Positions 8,942-17,780 of a stretch of DNA of 49,228 nucleotides are shown in pieces; within the stretch, counting starts at the first letter, position 1; every line of letters begins with the position of its first letter. The stretch is from NCBI GenBank assembly GCA_024699605.1, contig JAILPJ010000079.1, positions 1 through 49,228 of the forward strand, given 5' to 3'. Source of the stretch: Desulfovibrio sp. (lineage in GTDB: Bacteria > Desulfobacterota > Desulfovibrionia > Desulfovibrionales > Desulfovibrionaceae). Under the pieces are notes generated by a model. That model saw only the letters and a list, made by a program, of their open reading frames with translations, searched no databases and was not told where the DNA came from. The translations under genes were made by a program, and so were the position numbers.

Positions 8942-10152
8942 CACGAGAGTCTCCCTTTAAAATCATCATAGCCAAAACGGCGAATCAACGTCACCTTTTC
9001 TCCTGAAAACTTGGCAATGGAGGGATGGCGCAAACCGTTGAACGTTGTGCTCTTCACCATGGTGTAAATGGCCATATCGCCAAAGAGCAAACGATCCCCA
9101 ATGCAGAGTTTGCGGTTAAAGCCATAGTGATACGGGATCACATCCCCCGCTAAACATGAATGCCCAGCTAACCGGTAACAAAAGGGCTGCCCGTTCTCTT
9201 CTTCTGCTTCCAGAACACGCCCTCCCATTTGATAGAAAAGAGGGGGCCTATAAGGCATCTCCAGCACATCCGGCATATGACAGGTGACTGAAACGTTGAG
9301 GATGGCAACTGGATAGTCAGCCTGGACGATGTCCAGTACTGTTGCGGAGAGCCAACCGGCATCCAAAGCCACTGCCTCACCCGGCTCAAGATAAAGCTCT
9401 GCGCCATAGCGCTTCCGTAAGCCGCAAAGCAGCTCACACAAATGCGCTCTGTCGTAATCGGGAGCAGTGATATGGTGCCCTCCCCCCAAATTCATAAAAG
9501 CACATTGAGCAAACTCAGCCCCAAAGGCACGCTCTGCGGCGACAAGCGTGCGTTCCAATGCCCCCACATCCTGCTCACAAAGCGTGTGCATATGTAAACC
9601 AGAAATTCCCTCCGCAAAAACCGTATCCTGAAAATCACGTCTGCGAATGCCAAGACGTGAACTGGGCGCACAGGGGTCATACAGCGGAACAGTGCCTTCC
9701 GAATGCTCAGGATTGATCCTAAGCCCCACTTTGACCGGTTTTTTTGATTGTTGATTATAGGCCAGAATCCTCGGCGCAAATCTTCTCCATTGGGCCATTG
9801 AATTCAAGGTCAGATGATCACAGAGGGGCAAAAGCGCATCAATTTCCTCTTCCTCAAAAGCCGCCGCATAGGCGTGCACTTCCCCGCCGAATTCTTCACG
9901 TCCCAGACGCGCCTCATCCACTGAACTCGCACACGTTCCCCACAATGGGCCTTGCTTGGCTCGAGACAGCAAATCAAAAACTGACCAGGCTGAAAAAGCC
10001 TTTAACGCCAAAAGAATTTTTACCTTGGCGCGCGTTTGGATGTCATCCAAGATGGCGCAATTGGCCACAAGCTTTGCCTCGTCCAAAAGATACGAGGGGG
10101 ATGGAATCTCCCCCCCGAACAAAAAGAGCTTGGGATAAACGCGTGCAGCCAT
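8941..10152 (-). CDS. nspC: Carboxynorspermidine/carboxyspermidine decarboxylase
   Basis: A PLP fold-III decarboxylase of about 403 residues that removes CO2 from carboxynorspermidine or carboxyspermidine, the last step of the aspartate-semialdehyde-dependent polyamine route. The PLP lysine is in LLALKAFSAW (Lys51); the glycine loop NLGGGHHI, LEPGEAVAL and the active-site Cys in AGHSCLAGDV are all present. The start ATG at 10150-10152 overlaps the stop of the upstream dehydrogenase as TGATG, a classic translational coupling; the longer reading from a TTG at 10158 is less likely. Together with the dehydrogenase it forms a complete two-enzyme triamine module. Confidence 0.95.
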   Translation of the reverse strand: MAARVYPKLFLFGGEIPSPSYLLDEAKLVANCAILDDIQTRAKVKILLALKAFSAWSVFDLLSRAKQGPLWGTCASSVDEARLGREEFGGEVHAYAAAFEEEEIDALLPLCDHLTLNSMAQWRRFAPRILAYNQQSKKPVKVGLRINPEHSEGTVPLYDPCAPSSRLGIRRRDFQDTVFAEGISGLHMHTLCEQDVGALERTLVAAERAFGAEFAQCAFMNLGGGHHITAPDYDRAHLCELLCGLRKRYGAELYLEPGEAVALDAGWLSATVLDIVQADYPVAILNVSVTCHMPDVLEMPYRPPLFYQMGGRVLEAEEENGQPFCYRLAGHSCLAGDVIPYHYGFNRKLCIGDRLLFGDMAIYTMVKSTTFNGLRHPSIAKFSGEKVTLIRRFGYDDFKGRLS

Positions 10153-11351
10153 CAGCAATCCACACAGGTCCAGGGCAAGCCATATTTTGCCAAGTCAGCC
10201 AGGAAAGGATCTGGATCCATTTCTTCCATATTAAAGACACCGGGCTTTTTCCACAGACCAGCGACAAGCATTTTTGCTCCAACCATAGCCGGAACACCTG
10301 TGGTGTACGAAATGGCCTGAGATCCCACCTCGGCGTAGCAAGCCTCATGATCACAGACATTATAGATATAGACGGTACGCTCTTTTCCCTTGTAAATGCC
10401 CTGCATCCGGTTGCCAATACAGGTTTTGCCTCGCGTTAACGGTCCCAGAGAAGCAGGATCCGGCAAAAGCTTGGCTAGGAACTGTACAGGCACAATTTCC
10501 TGGCCCTGGAAGGGGACAGGATCAATGCGCGTCATACCGACATCTTCAAGCACACGCAGATGGTCAAGATAGTTTTGTGAAAAGGTCATCCAGAAACGCG
10601 CCCGGCGAATACCTGGCAAGCGTTCAACCAACGATTCCAGTTCCTCATGATACATGAGAAAACATTTCTTGCGCCCTATGCCTTCGGGAAAGATATAATC
10701 CATAGACCAGGCCAGAGGATCGGTTTCCACCCATTCTCCACGCTCCCAGTAACGTCCTTTGGCTGTGACTTCACGGATATTGATCTCGGGATTAAAGTTG
10801 GTGGCAAAAGGCTGTCCATGGTCGCCTGCATTACAGTCAATGATATCAAGCACATGCACTTCATCCAAAGCATGTTTGAGCACATAGGCGGCAAAGACAT
10901 TGGTCACGCCAGGATCAAAACCAGAGCCCAAAAGAGCACAGAGACCGGCTTTGGCAAAACGCTCGCGATAAGCCCATTGCCATTTGTACTCGAAATGTGC
11001 TGTCTCCGGAGGTTCGTAATTTGCTGTATCCAAGTAATTGACGCCGCATTTCAGGCAAGCGTCCATAATTGTCAAATCCTGATAGGGAAGAGCAATATTC
11101 AGGACAAGCTCGGGCTTGCACTTGTCCAGCAAACGACACAACGCGTCAACATCATTGGCATCGACTTCACAAGTCGCAAGATCAACACCCAGACGTTCCT
11201 TGACGCTTTGGGCAACCTTGTCGCAGCGTGAAAGCGTACGTGAAGCCAGCGTAATGTTTCCAAAAGCGCCTTCATCGCGCTTAGCCTGCGCACACTTATG
11301 CGCTACCACACTGCCAACGCCACCAGATCCGATGATCAGAATATCTGCCAT
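10152..11351 (-). CDS. Carboxy(nor)spermidine dehydrogenase, saccharopine dehydrogenase family
   Basis: NAD(P)-dependent reductive condensation of aspartate semialdehyde with putrescine or diaminopropane to carboxyspermidine/carboxynorspermidine. About 399 residues; the Rossmann motif ADILIIGSGGVGSVVAH opens the protein, and the LYS1-like fold continues with NIALPYQDLTIMDACL and GSGFDPGVTNVFAAYV. The specific role is assigned from the coupled nspC; alone it would be called saccharopine dehydrogenase-like. I chose the ATG at 11351 because GGAG lies five bases before it and the Rossmann strand begins immediately; an earlier in-frame ATG at 11372 lacks this. It starts 32 bp after the deacetylase-like gene and ends in TGATG with nspC. 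Confidence 0.92.
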   Translation of the reverse strand: MADILIIGSGGVGSVVAHKCAQAKRDEGAFGNITLASRTLSRCDKVAQSVKERLGVDLATCEVDANDVDALCRLLDKCKPELVLNIALPYQDLTIMDACLKCGVNYLDTANYEPPETAHFEYKWQWAYRERFAKAGLCALLGSGFDPGVTNVFAAYVLKHALDEVHVLDIIDCNAGDHGQPFATNFNPEINIREVTAKGRYWERGEWVETDPLAWSMDYIFPEGIGRKKCFLMYHEELESLVERLPGIRRARFWMTFSQNYLDHLRVLEDVGMTRIDPVPFQGQEIVPVQFLAKLLPDPASLGPLTRGKTCIGNRMQGIYKGKERTVYIYNVCDHEACYAEVGSQAISYTTGVPAMVGAKMLVAGLWKKPGVFNMEEMDPDPFLADLAKYGLPWTCVDC

Positions 11352-11383
11352 AGTTTCTCCAAAAAACGTCAAAGGAGATTTGT

Positions 11384-12724
11384 TTACGCATCGCCAGCCA
11401 AAAGCCGCACATAGGCGAAGCGGCTGTTCTTCTGTCCGTGCTCAAATATCTCTCGTCCTTCCTGTGCACATCTGGCACAGGCATGACGTGGAATCAAAAC
11501 ACAGAGACTGCGTGAAACCCGATCAGAGGCTGTTTCAATGACTGTCAGTCCCGGACAGTCCGAGCAAAGCTTGATAGCTTCCTTCTGCCCTTCGCTCAAC
11601 ATATCCGTATCATAGAAAATATGCTTCTGACGCACCCAAAACCCTTTTTCCTCTCGACCTTCCGTCGGACGGCTGGGAGGATTATGGTAAAGCTCGAGAA
11701 CCTGATCACAAAGTCGCTCAATATGACTCATGACCTTGGGTGGCTGCCGTGTCACATCCGTATTCCATTCAGGTTCACGGATATCATCTGTGGGCAAGCC
11801 AGCAAGAGCCAGACTAATAGCCAGATTGACATAGGGTAGAGCTCCGCGGATGGAGTAACCGCCTTCAAGCACAGCAATGTGAGGATTGATAGCACGATTT
11901 AATGCGGCATAGCCTTGGGCTGTCAGACGCATATTGGCCAGAGGATCCGTAAAATGATTGTCCTGACCTGCGGAATTAATAATGATATTCGGCTGAAAAG
12001 CGTTCAGCATGGGTACAACAGCGTGTTCTATGGCATAGAGATAACCAGCATCAGACGTTGATGGGGGCAAAGGCAAATTAATGGTCCGCCCCAACGCCCC
12101 AGGGCCCCCGCATTCTGAAACGAAACCGCTGCCCGGATAGAGTGTTCTGCCATCCTGATGCAGAGAAATAAAAAGTGTATTGGGATCATTCCAAAACACA
12201 TCCTGACTGCCATCACCATGGTGCACATCGGTGTCCACAATAGCAATACGCAATGGCCGGTCGGGATTGGGATAGTGATCGCGAATGTATTCGATCATCA
12301 CGGCTTCATTGTTGATATTACAAAAGCCGCGGTTGCCATGCACCACCCGCATGGCATGATGACCTGGAGGACGCACGAGGGCAAAGGCGCGCTGCTCTTT
12401 ATTTTCCATGACAAGTCTGGCTGCGGTTATTGCGCCGCCAGCAGAGGCTAAATGACTCTCAGTGCTCACACTGGCAACGTCCGGTAAACAAAAATGCGCA
12501 CGCTCAAGCCAAGATTCTTTGGCAAAAACTGGCGGATATTCTGTAATACCAGGAATATCGAAGAGTCCTTCTTCCAGCAGCTGATCCCTGGTATAAAGCA
12601 AACGCTCCTCTCGCTCTGGGTGAGTGGGGGAAATAGCCCAGTCAAAGGCCGGGAAGAAAACAACGCCAAGACTGCGCTTGGCTTCTTCCATGCCAGATCC
12701 TCTCTCAATGGCTGCATTTTCCAT
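11384..12724 (-). CDS. Histone deacetylase/acetylpolyamine amidohydrolase family protein
   Basis: A zinc hydrolase of the HDAC/AcuC/acetylpolyamine-amidohydrolase superfamily, 446 residues. Seen: RPPGHHA with His122/His123, zinc ligands Asp166 and His168 in DTDVHHGDG, Asp255 in SAGQDNH, and the catalytic Tyr290 in GGYS. Residues 330-446 are an extension with two Cys pairs (CSDC at 387-390, CARC at 416-419) that could bind a metal. It heads an operon with the polyamine dehydrogenase and nspC, so removal of acetyl groups from acetylated polyamines is the favoured role; this is inferred from context. Both the ATG at 12724 (AAGGA upstream) and one at 12691 (GAGAGAGG upstream) are acceptable starts. 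Confidence 0.9.
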   Translation of the reverse strand: MENAAIERGSGMEEAKRSLGVVFFPAFDWAISPTHPEREERLLYTRDQLLEEGLFDIPGITEYPPVFAKESWLERAHFCLPDVASVSTESHLASAGGAITAARLVMENKEQRAFALVRPPGHHAMRVVHGNRGFCNINNEAVMIEYIRDHYPNPDRPLRIAIVDTDVHHGDGSQDVFWNDPNTLFISLHQDGRTLYPGSGFVSECGGPGALGRTINLPLPPSTSDAGYLYAIEHAVVPMLNAFQPNIIINSAGQDNHFTDPLANMRLTAQGYAALNRAINPHIAVLEGGYSIRGALPYVNLAISLALAGLPTDDIREPEWNTDVTRQPPKVMSHIERLCDQVLELYHNPPSRPTEGREEKGFWVRQKHIFYDTDMLSEGQKEAIKLCSDCPGLTVIETASDRVSRSLCVLIPRHACARCAQEGREIFEHGQKNSRFAYVRLLAGDA

Positions 12725-12901
12725 CCAGATATCCTTACGTTACGAATAACCTATGCTGACGTGACAACGCAAAACACTTTCTCAATCCACAAAGTTGCCA
12801 ACGACAAAAAACGCCGCACTCAGATCATCGGCTACAACCAATACTTCTGCAGAAAGTGTATCTCTCAACAAATACGGGATCAACAGCCCCCTTGCCAACG
12901 C

Positions 12902-13534
12902 TCAAAAGGCCTTCTTTTTGTCCATACGGGCTTGCAAATGCTTGTGCGCAGTCTGCACGAGTTCTTCAAGAGAACTCGCAGCATCAAGTACACAAAAACG
13001 TTCGGCATGACGTTTGGCGAGATCAAGGAAACCAGCGCGCACCGTCTCATGAAAAGAGGCATCATACCCATCAAAACGCCCTTCCTGACAGACCGTCCCT
13101 TTTCTCTGCAGCATACGCTTTTTGGCCAGTGCAACGGGCAAATCAAGTAAAAACGTGAGATCTGGTTCCAGCCCATGGCTGGCTAAAGCGTTCAAGGTCA
13201 TCAGCGTTGCCTGGTCAAGCCCTCTGGCAGCCCCCTGATAGGCCAGGGTTGAGTCGGTATAGCGATCGCAAAAGACAAGCTCTCCCCGCTCAAGGGCTGG
13301 CTTGATAACTTCTGCCACATGCTGAGCTCGATCAGCGAGAAAAAGAAAAAGCTCAGCGCTGGCCTCAAGTCCCTTGGTATGTTCATCAAGAACAATCTCT
13401 CGTAAACGCTTGCCAAGCGCAGAGCCACCAGGCTCACGGGTCAGACAGAGCGGGCACTCACCCATGCTTTCTGCCAGAGTTTGTAAAAGCGTGGTCTTGC
13501 CTGAACCATCAATGCCTTCAAATGTGACAAACAC
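12902..13534 (-). CDS. tmk: Thymidylate kinase
   Basis: Phosphorylates dTMP to dTDP with ATP. 210 residues, normal length. P-loop FEGIDGSGKTT at the N-terminus, the TREPGGS substrate loop, and the DRYTDSTLAYQG segment (DR-Y/S motif) are all present. The start is GTG at 13532-13534, with AAGGA at good spacing. The 177-bp gap to the deacetylase-like gene downstream leaves it open whether they share a transcript. Confidence 0.95.
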   Translation of the reverse strand: MFVTFEGIDGSGKTTLLQTLAESMGECPLCLTREPGGSALGKRLREIVLDEHTKGLEASAELFLFLADRAQHVAEVIKPALERGELVFCDRYTDSTLAYQGAARGLDQATLMTLNALASHGLEPDLTFLLDLPVALAKKRMLQRKGTVCQEGRFDGYDASFHETVRAGFLDLAKRHAERFCVLDAASSLEELVQTAHKHLQARMDKKKAF

Positions 13535-13740
13535 GATTCATCCTTCTTTTCCTGCGGCAACTCAATTCCCGATATGCTGACAACTCTTTTTCTTACCATC
13601 TGAACGCTGGACAATCTTGGGGGGCGGCACGCTCGCTGCCCCATGAGGAGCGAGGATCGTTGTCTGTCGACAAAAAGCGACCAGCACCGCAGGTCAGTTT
13701 CTGTAGCTCGTCTGACTCGCATGAGCCACTGGCCTTTGCG

Positions 13741-14373
13741 ATCTTGTGACAGAACTCTTCCTGAAAAAAGCTGAACAATGACTTGCACCGTATGTGGGCA
13801 GCCTGAGACAGGTCGTTTCGAGATCAGACAGCTCAACGCCAAGAAAGGCTTTTTTCAGCGGACAAGCTCGCGTGTATGGATAAAAAGAGAGAGATGAGAT
13901 CCCAAATCTCCGTGGAGGAGAATGCAGTGATCGAGAAAAGGGAGGAAAAAATACATTGCTAGAAGTTTTCTTGCTATCCAAGCCTCGCCTTTCGGAAGGG
14001 GATTCATGACGCAAGCGCTGCCTTTGCCCTGCTCAAACAGGATCACTTGCCGCCTTTGTGGGAGATCGTCATTTGCTGTTTACCAAAAATCTGACGGAGC
14101 CAGCAGCAAGCTGTTATGATGAAAAGCTATGGGGAAAAGCTCTTTGGTCGCCTTGGATGAGGGATTTTGCCAGCAACTGTGACGGTGCAGCAATTGAATT
14201 GTTACGAAGGAGAACTCAGGGCTGTCTATCCATACCGACTGACAAATTACGGCCATGCTATACGCCTAAAAGCCGCTTAACATCAAGCGTTAGGGGAATT
14301 TCAACCTCAATTGGCTGATAAACTCTGGCGTTATGGCACGTTAGACAAAAAGGAAATACAAAAATCTGTCTAG
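13741..14373 (+). pseudogene. Possible decayed gene, unrecognised
   Basis: The 900-bp space between tmk and the YhaM-like gene has no convincing intact gene. On the plus strand, the frame of codon 14161-14163 gives protein-like stretches separated by stop codons: DKLACMDKKREMRSQISVEE, GIHDASAAFALLKQDHLPPL, then ELRAVYPYRLTNYGHAIRLK, a TAA at 14278-14280, and QLADKLWRYGTLDKKEIQKS ending at TAG 14371-14373. Other in-frame stops lie at 13804, 13963, 14092 and 14158. The pattern suggests a gene in decay, but I do not recognise the family and chance cannot be excluded. Confidence 0.25.
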
Positions 14374-14437
14374 CTGTCAACAGCAAAAAACGCAACTGAA
14401 GCGCCCCCCTTGCTTCTCACACCGCAACGATCTCGAA

Positions 14438-16774
14438 CTACCTGGAGGAAAACAAGGAAAAAGATTCATTCGTACTTTGTTTCTTTCTGGAAGCGCGTTT
14501 TTTCTTGGGGGGATCCTGAGCCCAGGCAGGCAATGCGCTTACTTTCGAAGAGGCGGACGCTGTTTGATCATCGCTTGTTACGGAAAAAGGGGTCAGATCA
14601 GGCCTCTCCTGGTGAGGTTCGCCATCCCCGTTCACGGATTGTTGTGCGGACGCTGGAGAAAGCGGTAATCCCTCAGTGTCTGCACGAGCAAAAGAAGGCT
14701 GTCCTGTTGAAAGCACCTTGTCACTTGAGACAGTCACGGTTGGCTTAACGCCTTGTTCTTTCGCCTCTGTTGACGGCATGTCAGCTGGTTTTTCCACGGT
14801 TTGCGCTTCAGCCGTCTTGGCCAAAGACGCAGCGCCGTCTCCCTCTTCTGCCAGAGCCTTTGGCCTTCCTTTCCCTTCTTGCGGCTCTTCTGAAACGGGC
14901 GCAAAGGCTTGATTTTCTCCTGTCAAAAGCGCTTCCTTCAGTTGCGCAAGCTCGGCAAGATCTGGCAAATCCTCCGAGCCAGAGCACGTATTGAGCAGTT
15001 CCTCATCGCAGAAGTGCAATTCGGGATCAACGGCAAACGCTTTGGCCAAAGAAGTCGCGGCTGTCATCGTCTGCTGGTGCTGCTCAGAAAGACTCGCTGG
15101 CTCAGCCTGTGTCTTTTCGCTGTTCTTTGGCTCAGGACCTGCAGACTCCATCGTCCCCACCGCCTGTGTGCCAAGGCTATCTTCCGCAGGTGTTTGAGGG
15201 AACGTTTCACCAAGACGAGCTGCCTCGCTCTCACCGGCAGTTAGCTTAGCCATCTTTTGCTCAGCGTTTTTGTTGGAAGCTTCGGACTTGGCCAGGACAG
15301 AGCTTCGATCGGCATGCTTGGGCGTCTCCTTGCCTATGTTGGATCGCCCTGCGGCAGGTTCCACAAAATCCGCCTCTCCCTCGCGATAATCCGCTAGCTC
15401 ACCACGGGCAAGATCTTCTTCATCCCATTGAGAGAGTAAAGACGTGGGCAAATCTTCTTGCGGAACACTATCAAGGGACGTGTCCTCATAACGGTGAAAA
15501 CCCTCGTAGGATTGCGTCAACGCTTCGGAACCCGCCATGAGCTCCGTGCCCTGGCAGGCACGGATTGTTTCAGAGGCCTGCACTGCCTTGTTATCACTTT
15601 GCACAGGCACACAATTTTGCCGAGGGTCTTTGCTTGAAGACGAAAGTGCCGATGTCGTCTTGGCGTCCTTTTGGCTTTGCTCAGAGCCTACAGTCTTTTC
15701 TCTACTCACTTGCTTTGGCTTCTGCTCAGCCGCAAGACGCTCTCCCGTCGAAGCCGTCTTGGAGCTTTGTTCGCTCAGCGTGTGCTCTTGATCGGGAGCC
15801 TCTGCACTGGCCCTTGGACAAAAGAGACGACGGCCATCAAGGGCAAAGATCGCGTCTGTCCATTGCTCGGAACCTTTATGCGCTGCGAGCTGCTTGCGGC
15901 AAATAGCCATCTTCGCATCAAGATTATCGGCAAAATGCAGGGCAATGGCTTCCTGGGTCATGGGTTCAACACAGGCACCAAAGCTCAATTCCCCATGATG
16001 ACTTAAAATCAGATGTTTAATCTGCATTTTGCAGCTTTCCGATATCTTGGCCCGCTGCAAAAACGGTTCAAGAAGCAGCATCCCCATGGTCAGATGACCA
16101 AGGAGCCGGCCTTCATCAGTGGCTGAAATATCCACGGCATAAGCGTATTCACGGATTTTCCCAAGGTCATGAAAAAGGGCGCCGGCAAGCAAAACCTTGC
16201 GATCAAGCTCAGGATAGTGATCGGCAAAATGCCGGCAAAGCGTAAAGACGCTTAAGGTATGCTCAAGCAGTCCACCAAGATAGGCGTGATGCACGGAGAT
16301 TGCGCCTGGGCAGGAACAAAAGGCTGCGGTGAGCTCAAAGTCTTCAAAAACAGAAAACACAAAATCATGCCAGGCAGGTGCCTGAAATTCCTCTTCACAA
16401 AGCGCTGTGAGCTCTTCCCACATCTCAGCCGCATTCTTCTCACTTGTCGGACGAAACCAGCTCTGATCAAGACTTGCCGTTTCCACCTGCGTCAAGAGGC
16501 GGGCTTTTTCCACAATCAACTGACAGATGTTTTTAAAAAGACTGCCAGACCCGCTCTCAACGTCAAGAATACTGCCTGCTTCAGGCAACACCGTCAGACC
16601 GCTGTTTTCAGGTTTCCAAATTTTGGCTTCTATTTCGCCTGAGGCATCCACGAGCAAAAAAGACCAAAATATGCCTCCGGCGCGCGTTTTCCTCGTCTCA
16701 GACCTGCGGATAATGAAAAGACCGCTTGCCGACTGATCGGGCTGAATATCTTTGACAAAAAGTCCTTTATCCAT
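14438..16774 (-). CDS. OB-fold/HD-domain (YhaM-like) protein with long disordered tail
   Basis: Residues 1-310 look like the YhaM/CbfA family of 3'-5' exoribonucleases: an OB-fold (about 10-110) followed by an HD domain (about 155-300) with the His before ISVHHAYLGGLLEHTL, the metal pair in LLAGALFHDLGKIREY and ILSHHGELSFG. The family is normally near 310-330 residues; here some 440 more residues follow, rich in Ala, Glu, Ser, Gln and Lys, ending in the basic block PKKKRASRKKQS. I see no domain in that tail. The ATG at 16774 (AAGGA six bases upstream, directly before MDKGLFVKDI) is preferred; the frame is open 31 codons further. Divergent from surE. Confidence 0.8.
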   Translation of the reverse strand: MDKGLFVKDIQPDQSASGLFIIRRSETRKTRAGGIFWSFLLVDASGEIEAKIWKPENSGLTVLPEAGSILDVESGSGSLFKNICQLIVEKARLLTQVETASLDQSWFRPTSEKNAAEMWEELTALCEEEFQAPAWHDFVFSVFEDFELTAAFCSCPGAISVHHAYLGGLLEHTLSVFTLCRHFADHYPELDRKVLLAGALFHDLGKIREYAYAVDISATDEGRLLGHLTMGMLLLEPFLQRAKISESCKMQIKHLILSHHGELSFGACVEPMTQEAIALHFADNLDAKMAICRKQLAAHKGSEQWTDAIFALDGRRLFCPRASAEAPDQEHTLSEQSSKTASTGERLAAEQKPKQVSREKTVGSEQSQKDAKTTSALSSSSKDPRQNCVPVQSDNKAVQASETIRACQGTELMAGSEALTQSYEGFHRYEDTSLDSVPQEDLPTSLLSQWDEEDLARGELADYREGEADFVEPAAGRSNIGKETPKHADRSSVLAKSEASNKNAEQKMAKLTAGESEAARLGETFPQTPAEDSLGTQAVGTMESAGPEPKNSEKTQAEPASLSEQHQQTMTAATSLAKAFAVDPELHFCDEELLNTCSGSEDLPDLAELAQLKEALLTGENQAFAPVSEEPQEGKGRPKALAEEGDGAASLAKTAEAQTVEKPADMPSTEAKEQGVKPTVTVSSDKVLSTGQPSFARADTEGLPLSPASAQQSVNGDGEPHQERPDLTPFSVTSDDQTASASSKVSALPAWAQDPPKKKRASRKKQSTNESFSLFSSR

Positions 16775-17003
16775 AGGACATCCTTTGCTTACCATGACAA
16801 AGTAGGTATTTTCTCTTGCTTTACAAGGTGTTGTCAAACAGCTCAAGTAACGTCGTAACGTCTGCACAAAACAGCAATGAAAAAAAATTCACTGCAGCCT
16901 TTGACAAGCTCTCGCTCTTAGTAGAAAACAACGTATTACCGCTTCGTGTTGTCCATTTTTTTGCTCCACAAGGAGGGATGCGCACTCTTTGCGCCAATAC
17001 GCT

Positions 17004-17756
17004 ATGGATATTCTGCTTACCAACGACGACGGCATCCGTGCCCTGGGCATTCGCACCCTTTACCATGAGCTGGTCAAAAACCATCACACCGTGCATGTCG
17101 TGGCTCCCATGCGACAGCAGTCAGGAGTCAGCCAATGCCTGACCATTTTTGAACCTCTGCGTGTCACAAGCTATCAAGACGGTGACTACAAAGGCTTTGG
17201 TGTCTACGGCACTCCTGCCGACTGCGTCAAAGTTGCCCTTGGGGCCTTGCTTGAAAAAACACCGGATCTTGTAATCAGCGGCATCAATCTTGGCGCCAAC
17301 GTCGGCCCAGACCTTTTCTACTCTGGTACCGTTGCCGCTGCCATTGAAGGGAGTCAGGCCGGTATTCCCAGCCTTGCGGTCTCCTATGACGACCACAATG
17401 CCCAAGACATCTCAGAGCAGGCGGCCCACGTAACCCAGTTGATCCCGCGCATTCCCTGGCATAAACTGGAAAAACAGCGGGTAATCAATATTAATTATCC
17501 AGCCCGCCCCCTTGCTCAGGTTTTAGGCACCACGGTCTGCCAGCAAAGCCCGGCTGTTTGGGAAAATGTCTACCAAGCCTGCCGCGATCCCCGGAACAAC
17601 CCCTATTTTTGGCTTATTGGCGATATCAAAGAAGAGAATATCGGCGCCGACAGCGATAAGGCCCTTCTCGCGCAGGGCTATATCACCATCAGCCCATTAC
17701 GCTTTGATTTTACCGATAGAGAAAGCCTGAGCCTCCTCAAAGATCATCTAGCCTAG
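17004..17756 (+). CDS. surE: 5'/3'-nucleotidase SurE
   Basis: A divalent-metal phosphatase acting on nucleoside monophosphates, 250 residues. The N-terminal MDILLTNDDGI holds metal-binding Asp8 and Asp9; VISGINLGANVG and the YSGTVAAAIEGS signature follow. The start is awkward: the family begins at the ATG at 17004, but the strong AGGAGGG site is at 16971-16977, nearer to an in-frame TTG at 16989 and directly in front of an out-of-frame ATG at 16978. Translation may begin at TTG 16989 (five extra residues). It is followed after 24 bp by the HD-GYP gene, so the two are likely cotranscribed. Confidence 0.94.
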   Translation: MDILLTNDDGIRALGIRTLYHELVKNHHTVHVVAPMRQQSGVSQCLTIFEPLRVTSYQDGDYKGFGVYGTPADCVKVALGALLEKTPDLVISGINLGANVGPDLFYSGTVAAAIEGSQAGIPSLAVSYDDHNAQDISEQAAHVTQLIPRIPWHKLEKQRVININYPARPLAQVLGTTVCQQSPAVWENVYQACRDPRNNPYFWLIGDIKEENIGADSDKALLAQGYITISPLRFDFTDRESLSLLKDHLA

Positions 17757-17780
17757 AGCTGGACAGACAAAGAGCTACCC

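Noticed and set aside
9744..10439. Open frame of 231 codons on the plus strand across nspC and the dehydrogenase
   Set aside because: Antisense to two well-identified enzymes with coupled start and stop; low-complexity translation without family features. The plus-strand frame at 12494-13150, antisense to the deacetylase and tmk, was dropped for the same reason.
13441..13842. Minus-strand frame of 133 codons upstream of tmk
   Set aside because: Overlaps the tmk start by 94 bp in another frame, has no recognisable sequence, and lies in a region that looks like a decayed gene on the other strand.
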